The notes: a model not told the origin generated them from the sequence alone. Positions 12,824 to 24,803 are shown, numbered from the stretch's first letter. The stretch: DNA of 64,000 nt from Mikania micrantha (GCA_009363875.1 CM018697.1:496001-560000); one strand, 5' to 3'. Numbers and translations are program-made.

Positions 12824-12919
12824 GTAGACAACATGGTGATGAATCCGGCGCTGGTATTTGATCAGGAGGTTCGTGAAGAACCGCACAGTGATGATCGGGT
12901 TGATTGAGAGGGTTCGAGT

Positions 12920-13585
12920 TTGGAAAGTTTACGTATATTGGTGAATGATTTTAACATTAATGCAGAAAGAAAGTCGATTCAAACCAGGAAGAAGCAAGCG
13001 GTGTCAAAGTTCAGAAAGATGATGATGCGAAAGAAGAACAAGAATCCATTTGATAAGCATACTTGTCTCTATTGCAATCGACCCAGTAATTTTCATGAAA
13101 TTTGTAAATCTAGAATCTTAAATTCCGAATTCGTAGTGTCGGGGATGGAAGAATTGGGCCGGAAACACACTTGGTTAGCCGGTCTTAAGAGAAGAATCCA
13201 TTGTTGTGCAAATAAGAAGTTACTTGAGAATTTGAAAAAATCCTATGGAATTGAAATCAAGGTTGGAAATAATAAAGGGTATATACGTGGGAAAGGAGAT
13301 ATAAGTTTACCATGTAATGGAACAACAATAAAGATCAAGGATGTGTTCTATACCCCAAAACTTAATTAGAATGTATTAAGTTTGAGTATGTTAACGAGGC
13401 AAGGGTTTGAGATTTCATTTCAAGGAACCGTATGTTATATAACAAAACCTTGTTATGAAATATTGATTAATGAGAAGAAATTAACCGAGTACCCAAAAGC
13501 ATTTAAGGAATATGTTAATGAGGAAAGGAACTCTAACACTCATTGGAAGGATATAAATGAACTCTGTAAAGAAAAGAACCTGTAG
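12920..13585 (+). pseudogene. Copia gag zinc knuckle and protease-region remnant
   Basis: The first open part (12,920-13,369) has a basic stretch, a degenerate knuckle CLYCNRPSNFHEIC, a remnant of the protease region around HTWLAGLKRR without the Asp-Ser/Thr-Gly triad, and a copia-typical GKGDISLPCNGTTIKIKDVF segment. A single in-frame TAG after TPKLN separates it from the next part, which continues as LSMLTRQGFEI and ISFQGTVCYI (to 13,585), the usual pre-integrase region. The loss of catalytic residues and the stop make it a pseudogene. Confidence 0.7.
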
Positions 13586-13634
13586 AAATATTTTGAAGAA
13601 ATAGAATTGGGGGAAGAAAAAAAGAAAAGGAAAG

Positions 13635-14088
13635 ATGGTAAAGCAAAAAGAACTGATTGAAGGTATGGAATCAAAAGAAGTTGAAACCATAGAAGATATG
13701 GTTGTATTCATGGATTTGTTGGCAGCACTTAACACAACCATAAGGAAGTAAGATATGGTGAAAGACAAGCTCAACAACATGATAAGATGGTTCCATAAGA
13801 GGGTGATCAAGAAAGTAGGAGGCTTTGAACCGGTTTCGGATGGAAAGAAGATTGATTTATATACTCTCGATCTACATGACTGTTCAGATTAATAGAGGAA
13901 AAGAAAGTCTCAGTTACATTGAGTTTTGGCCACAATTAGCCACTGTTATGGGAGTGGAATCAAACAAAGCATTTGGTTTACTATTAATTTATAATGAATA
14001 TCTTGACATTGTTGAGTGGTATTACAACAATATCAAAAGAAGACAAGAAGAAAGTTCAATCTACTCGATGGAAAAAGGAAAAAAGTAG
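13635..14088 (+). pseudogene. ARID-like domain remnant inside copia element D
   Basis: Three reading-frame pieces follow each other: 13,635-13,751, then 13,752-13,892 after an in-frame TAA (MIRWFHKRVIKKVGGFEP, then KKIDLYTLDL), then a shifted frame to 14,088 with SYIEFWPQLATVMG, GLLLIYNEYLDIVEWYYN. The order (basic helix, DLYTL, then FWPQLATVMG, then YNEYLD) looks like an ARID/BRIGHT DNA-binding domain. This is a by-eye family match. The frame breaks show it is no longer functional here. Confidence 0.5.
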
Positions 14089-14262
14089 CATGGTTGAAGC
14101 TAAACTTGAAAACTGCAGTAAAAGGATCAACAATGAAGAAACAAGGAAGCTACCCTTTAAGAAAAAAGGTTTCAGGAGTTAGGGGCTGGCCACCGGGTTG
14201 CGAACCGGCCACCATGAAGAAGTAAATGTTGCAGCTTATATAAATCAAGCTTAGGAGAGGCA

Positions 14263-14545
14263 TGGTTGGAATTTAAGCTTGATTAAATTCTGTTAATTAT
14301 CTGCAGTGGCTGATTTGTAATTTGGTATTTCTATGTATATAGGATGTTAACGGGTCAGGTACATATTTGTGATGATATGGTAGTTATATCGGTAGTTATG
14401 GCAGTTAGTTAACTGCCAAATAACCGCCATATTAAACACTATAAATATGTTGGATATTGTCAATATATGTATCGAATTTGTGTGCATGATTCTCTCGTTT
14501 GTCTGCTTACAGACACAACACACACAGATACTTGTTATTCCCTGT
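14263..14545 (+). repeat. Element D 3' LTR
   Basis: Preceded by a purine-rich TTAGGAGAGGCA tract (polypurine tract) and followed by target duplication AAAAT. Pairs with 7,587-7,869. Confidence 0.8.
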
Positions 14546-14550
14546 AAAAT

Positions 14551-14667
14551 CAATTAAATCTTATAAAACACTTACGTATTAAAGCAATGTATCAAATTTA
14601 TTATATTTTACTAATTTCCCAAAATGGCTTGTTAATTACAATTAATGAAGGATATAAATGAATTAAA

Positions 14668-14698
<31 letters not shown>

Positions 14699-15819
14699 AT
14701 TGGTTTTGTAGAAAATCTAGATAATTTTTTATAATTTTCCAACAAAACTTAAAAATTGCTTCCCTAAATTAAGTTGATCAATAAACAAGATAAATGAATA
14801 AAAAAAAAAGTAAAATTGTTTTTTGGGAAACTTGTAGGAAGTATGAATATTTTTCAACAATACATAAAAACATTTTTTATTAAAAAAATTTTCCTTAATT
14901 ATATAAAGTATTTAATGAATAGAAACTAGTATTGTATTGTTAGAAATATAAATATTTTACTGAAATTTTCCTGAAAAAAAAAGAAAATTTTTGTTTTGCA
15001 GCAAGTTGGTTAAAACATTATACCATTGTGCTATGGAATAACAACAGAATTGTTATTGTAGCTATTATGTTGGTTATAGGTTTTTTGTTCAACTGTATAT
15101 AAGAAATTTGTTAGCTTGCAGGACCCTTTAATTGTTAATATTTTATAGGAAATATTTTACTTTTCTGGCAGTGATGAAGATTGATATTGCAACAAGAATT
15201 CACGACTCTCCTTAGGTACCTAAGTACAACAAGGTATCATGAGAATAATACTACAATTCTATCATATAGTTACATGAACATACTACACATGTACCATAAG
15301 TCTTATTTATTTTAGCAAGTAAATTAGGCAGTTTCTCTTGTAATAACTTATCTCATTAAACTAATAGCAGTTGACATGTTTAAATGACTTCTATCCAACT
15401 TGCTGCATGATGATTGAATTGTCCTTAGTCTCATCATGCCCCTGTTGCCATTTTGCTTCTCCTTGGCCTTTTCCTTCTTATATTTTATGTGTTTTTGGTC
15501 TATAGGTTCTTGAACTTTCTCATGATCAGTTAGGGATGAGATCGGTATCATACCGGTTTCATATCAGCATCAGTACCAAAATCCAGAAAAGTGAGTTTCG
15601 ATACCGGTATTTTCGTTATTTTACCAGCATTGTACCGTTTTTTAAACATTTTTGTTAGGATGAAAATAAAGAATATTAATCTTCAAATTATTGACAATAT
15701 TATGTCATAATTATAAGAAAAATAAAAAAAATAAAATAATATGAGTGCGTCATAGTTAGGAACACATCATAAAAAATCAAGTTTTCAAAACTAAGAATTG
15801 CAAACGAATGAATACGAAC
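14551..15819. other. AT-rich intergenic sequence
   Basis: No supported gene. Contains an (AT)n tract near 14,669-14,695 and a stretch rich in GGTATCATACCGG/CCGGTA words at 15,535-15,645 that resembles a decayed transposon. Short open frames (for example - strand 15,348-15,551) have no domain. Confidence 0.5.
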
Positions 15820-17882
15820 TGTAACAACCGAAAATTTCAGTAACCGTTTATGTCCAAATTTTATATAAACGTTCGTAAAGTGATTATGATCAAAATGAGA
15901 TAAACGATAGAAATATCTGATAATGTATGGACACGTTATAAAGTCTATTAATAACGTGTAAAAATTTCTGTGACCGTTTGGGTTCGAAATTTTTATAAAC
16001 GTTCCCGAAGTGATTACGATCACATTATTATAAGCGGGACCGTTATACGATAAAGTATGAACAAGATACAAGCTCGTGAATATTAAAAATATGTGAGTAA
16101 AGTAGAAGGGGGTTTTAAAATGAAATGCTCAAAGTTTAAGGTGTTTAAATGAAACTTTTAATTAATTCATGTACTTAAACGACATATGCTTATGTCGTTT
16201 TTGGAGTCTAACAAAAATATAGAAATTAGAACATTCAAGAATCCAAGAGGCGGTGTGATACTCTGTATGTAAATCTGATCTAGATTCGCTCGAACAACAA
16301 TCAACTTAAACCACAAGAAAACCTTCTGATTCATCTCGAGCGACGATTAGAGTTGGAACGATAAAGAACACACATCGTTAACGTATGTGTTTATGATTTT
16401 CATCTCGTGTTAGTTTATTATTGATTGATTAAAGAGACCAACACCATGTTTAGATGGAGTTTTGATTTGTATGGTGAACATGAACTTGATTCGGTTGGAG
16501 CCCAATTCCATCTAGATAATGATCAAGTTTTCTTGAGTTTTATGAGGATATAATATGTATACTCTTCTGGTTGCCTTAAACCCATGTTATTATACAGTAG
16601 GTTTAGCAACACCCTAAGACGAATTAATTAAATAAGAGAATACACTTATCTAAGCCGAGCAAATAAATAATCTTTAAGCACAACAAGATTGTAGAGATAA
16701 AAATGGTCAAAATGAGTGTAAGCGAAATTTTGAAATAAAGCTCCGAATGAAAGTTATGACATGCCGAAGTTTCGAGCGGTAATCGTAAATCTGAGCATCT
16801 TCATGATAAGTATTATAAATTTATCTCAAGTTATTATTAATTGAGATAAATAATATTAAGTTTACAAAACTCTTCGGATCGTTATAGCAAGCTAAACACT
16901 TGTATTGGAGATAACTATAACGTAGTCGTTGTGCTACCGGTTTAGAAACCCTAAAAAGAGGGTTTATATTATATGATAAGGTTATAATAATGATAATATA
17001 TTCCTATTAATAGGATATCACCCTGAAGTGAAAAAGTAAGGAAAGTAAGAATAGCTAGCAAATTGTGCTTTACTAAGCTCAGGTGAGTTCTTATAGTCTT
17101 GTTTTAAATGTTTTACCATTTTGGGCTGGTATGCATGTTATAAAGTTAATTTATGAAATGATTGTTTTACCTGACTACGGTCGGATGAAAGAATATATTA
17201 AAGTTACTGTATGAAAGTGATTTTAACCTGATTATGGTCAGGTAAAGCATGTTTTCAAGAAAAGTACGTTTTCGGATAAAGAATGTTTTCAAGTAAAGAA
17301 TGTTTTAAAGTAAAGAATGTTTTTAAGTCTCAACTACAGTTGAGAAAGAAATGATTTTTTTTTATAAGACACTCGGCCGAGGTCGAGGAGGAAATGAAGT
17401 TTCGCTGGCTGCGGTTGGGCAAAATTTGAGCACAGCGGTGAAAGGAGCCGTTTATGATATGTAAAGAAGTCTTGTACCGGTATGAGCCGTCAACTTCGGT
17501 TGATGGTTAAAGAGTCATGTGGAAACACGGGCCTGCCGACTGTGTGTCGCCATTTGAGGAAATCTTATGCATATATAAGTTATCGACTTCGGGTTGATAG
17601 TTATAGAGGCTTGTGTTGCACAAGCCTGTTTGACTTTAGGGTCAGCAGTTGACAGTGAAGTTCTTTCACTGTATGAATTATGTTATGATTCTATGTATGT
17701 TATGTAATTATGATATGGGAACAGGTATGTTATGTATTTGAATTATGCTATATGATGACATGAATGAATAAGGATTTTTCTAAGAAATGAAATTAGAACT
17801 CACCAGCATAAAGCTGACTTGTTTTACATGCATATCAGGTTGAATAATTTGAGAAAGGAGACCAGGAGGGCTCATGGCATAC
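15820..17882 (+). repeat. Element C 5' LTR, first part
   Basis: Matches 47,189-48,513 over about 1.34 kb with scattered substitutions and a 17-bp length difference near 17,040. Beyond 17,161 this copy has no partner because the 3' LTR is truncated. The last five bases (CATAC) are the target duplication of element A. Confidence 0.8.
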
Positions 17883-19099
17883 TGTCACACCCCCAATTTC
17901 AACTAACGGAATCATACCGTTTGGGAACATGACAAACCAGGATCTCAGATCATTAGACATAACGAAGACCTCTATATGAATTTCAAAAACATACGTTGGT
18001 CTTTAAAACAAACATAATAACCAGAGTTTAATAACCAGAGTTTACAAAAAAATGCGGAAGCGTTTAAAAACCATGAATAGTTGTAAATCAAAACATTACA
18101 ATTCAAAGTACTTAAATATTCAGATTTAAATAATCAAAGTGAAAGAAATGCATGAGACTCTATCTTCCTAGTCCATGCCAGCTGTTACGCGCGCCTTAGC
18201 GTCCTGAGAAAACATGCAAATCAAGTCAACACAAAGGTTGGTGCATAACACAGGTTTTAAGTAATCATAGTGTTCAAAACATCAGTTTGAATAACAAGTT
18301 GTAGATAACATAATCACAATTGCACAGTCATGATAGCTAGTCATATAACTATTTACATACGTGTTCGACACCGAAGCTGACTAGTTGCCATGCTATAGCA
18401 TGTTTTCGCCTTGCCACTATTGTCTATCACAACAATAGTAAAAATATGTGTTTGGTCAGTCAAACACCTGCGTAGATCCCATCTACCAGGTGAGGTTTGT
18501 CAAACCTAATAGATCTATTTCCAACTACCACGCTTTGCATTACAGCAAACTAAACGGTTCGAGGTGTGTAAGGACTTTCAAGTTGATATGTTTTCACATA
18601 ATGTAAACAGATAACTCATGCAAGTGTTATGTATCTAAAAATCAGTTTGTTGCACATGTTTTCTCCCCCAAAACAGTTTAAAATAAGAAAGGGGCCGTGT
18701 ACGCACCTTTGATAATAGTAGAATGATCAAACACGTGTGAACTTGCGTAGAAATCCTCTACGAAGAATCTGTGATTTAAACAATAACCTATTGTTATTCG
18801 AATAATCGTTTTGTGCTTAAAATCACATACGTATCAACATACGTACGTTAAAGTGTGAGAATTAGGCATACGGAAGTACGCGTGTCACTGAAATCGATTA
18901 AATAAAATCATATTTGATTTTATTCAATTAACCGTAATTATACGCGATTTCGTGTTCGGACTAAAATATAAATTTTATTATTCTAATGCATTCGTATTCT
19001 CGTTACGGTTCCAACGCAACTTGAACGGACTTAATCGGAGTTCGTATGAGAAAGTTATGACCAAAACATCAAAATGATCAAAATATAAAAAAATCGGTT

Positions 19100-19162
19100 G
19101 GGCCGGGACTCGAACCCGCGACCCTCAACACCAAACACACCACACCCACCATCTCAGCCCGC
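19100..19162 (-). other. tRNA-like segment in element A LTR
   Basis: On the - strand a GGCTGAGATGGTGG A-box-like word is followed about 25-30 bases later by GGTTCGAGTCC, a perfect B box (revcomp of 19,106-19,116), inside GGGTTCGAGTCCCGGCC. The rest does not fold as a complete tRNA by eye. The same segment recurs at 40,399-40,461 in the other LTR. A similar one is in the LTRs of B. Confidence 0.5.
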
Positions 19163-20389
19163 TAGGGTTTCGCAATAACCATCCGGGATTAAATCTTTTA
19201 AATCCTATCTGATCGGATTCCCTTTGTTCTACCATAGCCGAAGCTTGTTATCTCCAATTGATCCACCATTCGAATCCGATTAACATTAACATCATAGGGC
19301 TTTCATTGAACAATAAATTCCGAACCTACTTGGTTAAACAATTTCTATAATCGTAGCTATTTGTATCAAAAACCCAAAACGTTTTCATCCTATGGATCCC
19401 TAATAACCAATTCACCCAATCCGCAATTGAAAGCACAAATTGAAATGGTATTAAGCTTCATCGGCACCTTCTGAAACTACTGATAACATATGATTTCATT
19501 TTTAAACACGTTTAATCGATAACCCCCAAAATAGTTTAGTCTTAGAACCCTAGAATAAGAAATCTATAAATTCGTTGTTTAAACCAGAAATTGTTCTATG
19601 CTTTAGCTTAATCGGTACCTTATGAAGCTTCCTATATCAACTAATTCGTTTCTTAAACTCCTTTGATCGAAAACCCCCAAAACCGACTTTGTTAAGAACC
19701 CTAGCAATCGGGTTCTATCAATTCGATAATAAAAACTGGAATTATGATATGCTTATCCTTAATCGGCCCTATTAGAAGGAATAAGGATGATTACTTGATT
19801 TGATGAAGAATCGATATAAAACCCCTTTGAGCCCTAAGTTCGGTCACCTCTTGATTGTGTTCTTCAATCCCGCACTTGATACTTCGAATTGATGGTTACA
19901 GAACCTCCAGAGGGTGTCGATTAAAGCTTTAGGAGGTTTAATTTCGCGAATTACATCTGATTTATATCATTTGATAATCATTGTAAACGGTTTTCGAATT
20001 CCAATCGCTATTTCAGTTAATTCCACGAATTAATACACTAATAACGTATAGAAACTGATATTAATCATTAATATAATGATTATGGACAATCAATTTTCAG
20101 TTTTACCTAGTTTTAATGTGGAATTCGGTTTTTTTATAAACCCTTTTGATCGAATTTTGACTTTTATGAGTCAAAATTGATAATAAAATCAATTACAAGC
20201 TTAATTTTCAACAATTTAACACTTAGGAATCTATTTTTCCTAATTTCTAACTCCTATACGTTATTCCGGGTCGCCAACATATTATTTCGATCAATAAAGT
20301 TACTTTAGTAATCCCAATTTATCACTAATTGGACCCATTTAATTTAGTATTGGGCTAAATTAACCCAATTGAACCTAATTTAAACTCAT

Positions 20390-20720
20390 TGGACCCATTT
20401 TAACCTTACTGGACTTTCTAGATCTCACTGGGCCTCACTGGGCCTTCCTGGGCCTACCTTGGCCTTCCCTGGGCCTACTTTGTTCACATTGGGCCTTAAT
20501 GGGCCTCTCTTTGCTTATTGGGCCTACATTGGCTCTGTTGGGCTTACATAGACTTCGTTGGGCCTAATTGATCTTATTGAGTCTTCCTTGACCTTACTGG
20601 ATCCTCTGTGGCTTTACTGGGCCTTCATTGGTCTTGTTGGGCCTTCATTGGCCTTGTTGGGCCTGTTGGACCTTCATGGGTCTTATTGGGCCTTGATTGG
20701 CCTTGTTGGGCCTGTGATAG
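20390..20720 (-). promoter_or_regulatory. TGGGCC-rich zone in element A LTR (U3 side)
   Basis: Dense degenerate repeats of TGGGCC/TGGGCT at 10-40 bp spacing near the sense-strand start of the LTR, where U3 promoter sequence is expected. TGGGCY is the plant site II element bound by TCP factors. Binding here is inferred. Confidence 0.45.
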
Positions 20721-20767
20721 CACCAACTCCCGTTAACAAGGTTAGTGTGAAAAGTCGGATTGTCACA

Positions 20768-20804
20768 TCATCCCCTTGTTGAAGGAATTTTCGTCCCGAA
20801 AATT
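20768..20804 (-). promoter_or_regulatory. Element A polypurine tract with hairpin (LTR-proximal copy)
   Basis: On the - strand the hairpin AATTTTCG-GGA-CGAAAATT (20,804-20,786) is followed by CCTTCAACAAGGGGATGA directly against the LTR. The AAGGGGATGA tract is the likely polypurine primer for plus-strand DNA synthesis. Confidence 0.65.
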
Positions 20805-21252
20805 AGCAAGTGTTAAGAGTAGTTAGGAAACTACTTACGAGTTTAAATCGTACGTGTTAGTGTGATTTGATCATTCTGTGTGCTTGTGTGTACTCACACA
20901 CAAAGTCTAATGCTTGCAACATCACAACTCAATTGTGATCGTTCAATGTAACTGTTTTGCGTGTTCACTAGTTAGTTCACCTAACTGTGACTGTTTGTGT
21001 TTGATCATATTGTGTTGTGTAACCTCACACATAGTGAGTGTCTGAAACTGTTTGTACTATGCAACCCCGCACATAGCAAAGTGTATGTAACCAATCGTGT
21101 ATGTACTACCATTACATATAACATATGAAATGTAGCACATAAAACATATAAAATGTAATGTAGCACAAATATCTGTAACAAAATCAATTGAATAAATAAA
21201 ACGTTTGTGCTTACAGTTTGAAATTTGCAGTGTTGATGTGTGAAAGCATCAC

Positions 21253-21290
21253 GTCATCCCCTTGTTGAAGGAAATTTCGTCCCGAAATTT
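21253..21290 (-). promoter_or_regulatory. Element A hairpin/polypurine block (gene-proximal copy)
   Basis: Hairpin AAATTTCG-GGA-CGAAATTT (- strand, 21,290-21,272) overlaps the gag-pol stop codon and is followed by TTCAACAAGGGGATGACG. It duplicates the LTR-proximal block about 485 bp away, with a changed but still paired stem. Confidence 0.6.
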
Positions 21291-23106
21291 AACGTGCGCT
21301 CTCAGTGTTAGCAGTAGCTGTCTTGAATAGATGAGGATATTTCTTCATCATCTGGTCTTCCCGTTCCCATGTGAATTCAGGACCCCGTCTTGAATTCCAT
21401 CGGACTTTGACTATCGGAATCTTGCTTTGCTTCAGTTGTTTGACCTCTCGGTCCATGATTTCTGCTGGTTCTTCAATGAATCGCAGTTGTTCATCTACTT
21501 GTATTTCTTCCAACGGTACAATCAATGTCTCATCAGAAAGACATTTCTTTAAATTCGATACATGAAAGACATCATGAACTCCACTGAGTTCATCCGGTAG
21601 TTTGAGTTGGTACGCAACCGGACCAATCCTTTTCAGAATCTCAAAAGGTCCTACGTAACGTGGACTAAGCTTGCCACGCTTGCCGAACCGTATCACACCT
21701 TTCCAAGGTGATACCTTTAGAAGAACTCGGTCTCCTACTTGAAATTCCAACGGCTTACGACGTTTGTCTGCATAACTCTTCTGTCGATCCCGAGCCGCTG
21801 CCATACGATTCCGGATTTGAACTATCTTCTCTGTCGTTTCGTGCACCAGTTCAGGACCTGTTAACTGACTGTCACCAATTTCAGCCCAGCAAACTGGTGA
21901 ACGACATTTGCGACCATACAAAGCTTCAAACGGTGCTGCTTGAATGCTTGTATGATAACTATTGTTGTAAGAGAATTCCACCAACGGTAAATGATTCTCC
22001 CAGCTATCACCAAAGTCAATTACACAAGCTCGTAGCATATCCTCGAGCGTTTGAATCGTTCGTTCACTTTGACCGTCGGTCTGTGGATGATAAGCGGTAC
22101 TCATATCCAAGCGAGTCCCCAATGACTTATGAAGAGATTTCCAAAAGTTGGAAGTAAACCGGGCATCCCGATCTGATATGATAGATATTGGCACGCCATG
22201 CCGTGCTACTACTTCCTTAATGTAAATGCGAGTCAATTTCTCCATCTTGTCAGTTTCTTTGATTGCTAAGAAGTGTGCAGATTTCGTTAACCGATCGACA
22301 ATTACCCATATCGTATCACAACCGCTCGGTGTACGGGGTAACTTAGTAATGAAATCCATCGAAATCTGTTCCCACTTCCACATCGGTATTTCTGGTTGTT
22401 GCAGTAAACCAGATGGTTTCTGATATTCAACTTTGACTTTCGAACAAGTCAAACATTTGCTAACGTACTTAGCAATATCAGCTTTCATGTGAGGCCACCA
22501 ATACAGTGCCTTCAAGTCATGGTACATCTTGTCTGATCCCGGATGGACTGAATATCTGGACTTGTGTGCTTCGTCCATCACAAGTTCCCTTAAACCTCCA
22601 TACAAAGGTATCCACATTCGATCAATGAAATAACGAATTCCATCAGGTTTAACATTCAATTGTTCTTCCATTCCTCGTAAAGATTCCGGTACTAAGTTTT
22701 CCGATTTCAATGCCTCAATCTGAGCACTGTGTACCTTGTCAGGTAAATCAGTATGTATTGTCATCATAAGTGCGCGAACCCGTCTTGTTCCCGTTGTATC
22801 TTTTCTGCTCAAAGCATCGGCTACCACATTAGCCTTTCCCGGGTGATACTTAATCGCACACTCATAATCATTCAACAACTCAACCCATCGTCGTTGTCTC
22901 ATATTAAGCTCCTTCTGATCAAAGATATGCTGCAAACTCTTATGATCAGTGTAGATGGTACACTTAGTTCCATACAGATAATGCCTCCAAATCTTCAAAG
23001 CAAAAACCACTGCTCCTAACTCCAAGTCATGAGTAGTGTAATTCTTTTCATGTGTTCGTAGCTGTCTGGAAGCATAAGCGATTACCTTATCCCGTTGCAT
23101 CAATAC
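21289..23106 (-). CDS. Element A pol 3' part: RNase H end, integrase, C-terminal domain
   Basis: Continuation of the A polyprotein downstream (in coding sense) of the B insertion. It is open without stops to TAA at 21,289-21,291. It starts within RNase H at LMQRDKVIAYASRQ, then TDHKSLQHIF. Integrase follows with the zinc-binding region (SRYSVHPGSDKMYHD, then CLTCSK), the first Asp in SMDFITKLP, the second in SDRDARF and the Glu in HPQTDGQSE. Here the codon after that Glu is Arg, whereas element B has a stop. The C-terminus (HDVFHVSNLKKCL, KVRWNSRRGPEFTWE) resembles the chromodomain-like tail of Tekay/Del chromoviruses. The 676-codon open frame extending to 23,319 begins in B's LTR and is an artefact there. 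Reading phase is the same as that of the 5' part at 35,309. Confidence 0.85.
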   Translation of the reverse strand, partial: VLMQRDKVIAYASRQLRTHEKNYTTHDLELGAVVFALKIWRHYLYGTKCTIYTDHKSLQHIFDQKELNMRQRRWVELLNDYECAIKYHPGKANVVADALSRKDTTGTRRVRALMMTIHTDLPDKVHSAQIEALKSENLVPESLRGMEEQLNVKPDGIRYFIDRMWIPLYGGLRELVMDEAHKSRYSVHPGSDKMYHDLKALYWWPHMKADIAKYVSKCLTCSKVKVEYQKPSGLLQQPEIPMWKWEQISMDFITKLPRTPSGCDTIWVIVDRLTKSAHFLAIKETDKMEKLTRIYIKEVVARHGVPISIISDRDARFTSNFWKSLHKSLGTRLDMSTAYHPQTDGQSERTIQTLEDMLRACVIDFGDSWENHLPLVEFSYNNSYHTSIQAAPFEALYGRKCRSPVCWAEIGDSQLTGPELVHETTEKIVQIRNRMAAARDRQKSYADKRRKPLEFQVGDRVLLKVSPWKGVIRFGKRGKLSPRYVGPFEILKRIGPVAYQLKLPDELSGVHDVFHVSNLKKCLSDETLIVPLEEIQVDEQLRFIEEPAEIMDREVKQLKQSKIPIVKVRWNSRRGPEFTWEREDQMMKKYPHLFKTATANTESAR

Positions 23107-23159
23107 TGTGACAATCCGACTTTTCACACTAACCTTGTTAACGGGAGTTGGTGTTATCA

Positions 23160-23490
23160 CAGGCCCAACAAGGCCAATCAAGGCCCAATAAGACCAATGA
23201 AGGTCCAACAGGCCCAACAAGGCCAATGAAGGCCCAACAAGACCAATGAAGGCCCAGTGAAGCCAAAGAAGATCCAGTAAGGTCAAGGAAGACTCAACGA
23301 GATCAATTAGGCCCAACAAGGTTAATGTAGGCCCAATAAGTCAAGAGAGGCTCATTAAGGCCCAATAAGTCCAAGTAAAGCCCAATATAAATCAAATAGG
23401 CCTAGGGAAGGCCAAGGTAGGCCCAGGAAATCCCAGTGAAGCCCAATTTGATTAATTTAGCCAATGATAGTACAATTTGGCCCAATTAGT
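23160..23490 (+). promoter_or_regulatory. GGCCCA array in element B 5' LTR (U3)
   Basis: Ten GGCCCA and two AGCCCA words occur within about 330 bp, most preceded by A or T and followed by A, at irregular 15-45 bp spacing. GGCCCA is the reverse of the plant site II motif TGGGCC, a TCP-factor site of promoters active in dividing cells. The location at the start of the LTR fits a U3 enhancer; function is inferred. The same array recurs at 32,381-32,711. Confidence 0.5.
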
Positions 23491-24803
23491 GAAAATTAGA
23501 GACTTTTGGCTCAATGTTATTAACCGAATCATGGTGTTATTGAACTAAATAGAACCTAAGGGATTAGAAATAGTAGAAATCAGTCTTAATATGCTCTAAT
23601 TACAAAGTTAAGACTTGTAATTAGTTTAAAAGTCCAATTTTGACTTAAAAGGTCAAAATTCGTATATGTAGCATAGTGGAAATTTGAATCGGCAATACTA
23701 TGAGTTGAAACCGAAAATTTATTGTACATAATCATCACATTGATGATTATAAACGATTAGCAACAGTTATTAAAACCATAATTGTCGAATTGATGTTAAT
23801 TGAAGACTCAAAACCGAAACCGAAGTCGATTTCAAGAGGACTAGTATAAGTGGGTCGAACTAAATCAAATTGAAGCCACAAAACAACTAATCGACATCCT
23901 CTGAGAGTTCTGCATACACCAATTGAGAGAAAGAAACGGTAGAACTCGATTTTGATCATAACCCGTAGCCGAAGAACATCTCAAACTTGATCATCATCAA
24001 TTCGGAAGTGAATAAGGTAATCATCAACACCATTACACTCTAAATATGCCGATTAAGCAAAAACCCATCAAAATTTCAACCCACAGTATTGAATTATACG
24101 AATTCGATCACTAGGGTTCTTCGGATGAACTTGTTGGGGGTTTTAATGAAATTGTTTTCGAAAATCAAATTAAGGTATATGGTCAGCTTCGAAATGATCA
24201 TCTAAACGAAAAACCTATGACAATTACATCTAGTTAAGTCGAATTATATAAGTTCGATTATTAGGGTTCTAAGGTTTAACCGGTTTGGGGGTTTTCGATC
24301 AAATTGGTTTAAGAAACAAATTAAATTATACTGGTAGTTTCGTGATGTTCTATAGAATGAAATGCCTAAGTCAATTTAATCAAACAACAACGAATTGTTG
24401 GAGTTTGATTTCTAGGGTTCTTGAAGAAAACCATTTGGGGGTTTCGATTTAAATGGATCTTAGAATCAAATTAGATGGCATCATTAGTTTCAGAGTGTTT
24501 CGATTTAGGATATTCCTAAATCAATTTTGAGTTTTAACATTTATGTGAATGAATTCAAGTTCTAGGTCGAGATATCATAAACGGATTAGGAGTTTTCAAT
24601 ACTAATGAAGTGTAGAATCGAATTAAGTTATACTATCAGTTTCGAAATCATTTTTACAATGAGGATCTTATGTCAATTGTAGCAAATGAGGTTCGAACCG
24701 AGGCCAATTGAGGTTAGATGGTTCGGCCAAGAAGGAGCAAAAGGGATCCGAGCTACTGAGGCTTAAAACAATTAAATTCCATAAGATTTCAATAAAAATT
24801 CGA

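Larger units (their letters stand above)
7587..14545 (+). mobile_element. Decayed Ty1/copia element D, host of solo LTRs E and F
   Basis: Two 283-bp LTRs (7,587-7,869 and 14,263-14,545) flank the element and are bounded by AAAAT (7,582-7,586 and 14,546-14,550). A primer-binding-like TTGGCATCAGAGC follows the left LTR. Coding remnants (gag knuckle, protease region, ARID-like domain) lie at 12,920-14,088. RT, RNase H and integrase are not recognisable. The interior 7,983-12,823 is a later solo-LTR insertion (E), itself carrying solo LTR F. The element cannot be autonomous. The ARID-like segment suggests that it carried host-derived sequence. Confidence 0.75.
17883..20767 (-). repeat. Element A 3' LTR
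   Basis: 2,885 bp. Matches 39,182-42,070 at constant offset 21,299 until a 4-bp difference (TTACTTGATT here versus TTACTTACTTGATT near 41,090). Contains the GGCCCA-rich zone (20,390-20,720, as TGGGCC on the + strand) and a tRNA-like segment (19,100-19,160). Confidence 0.9.

Noticed and set aside
21289..23319. 676-codon frame taken as one gene
   Set aside because: Its first ~70 codons lie in the LTR of element B; only 23,106 and below belong to element A.
23160..23490. CRISPR-like array (regular GGCCCA repeats)
   Set aside because: Repeats are only 6-8 bp, spacing is irregular, and the setting is a plant LTR.
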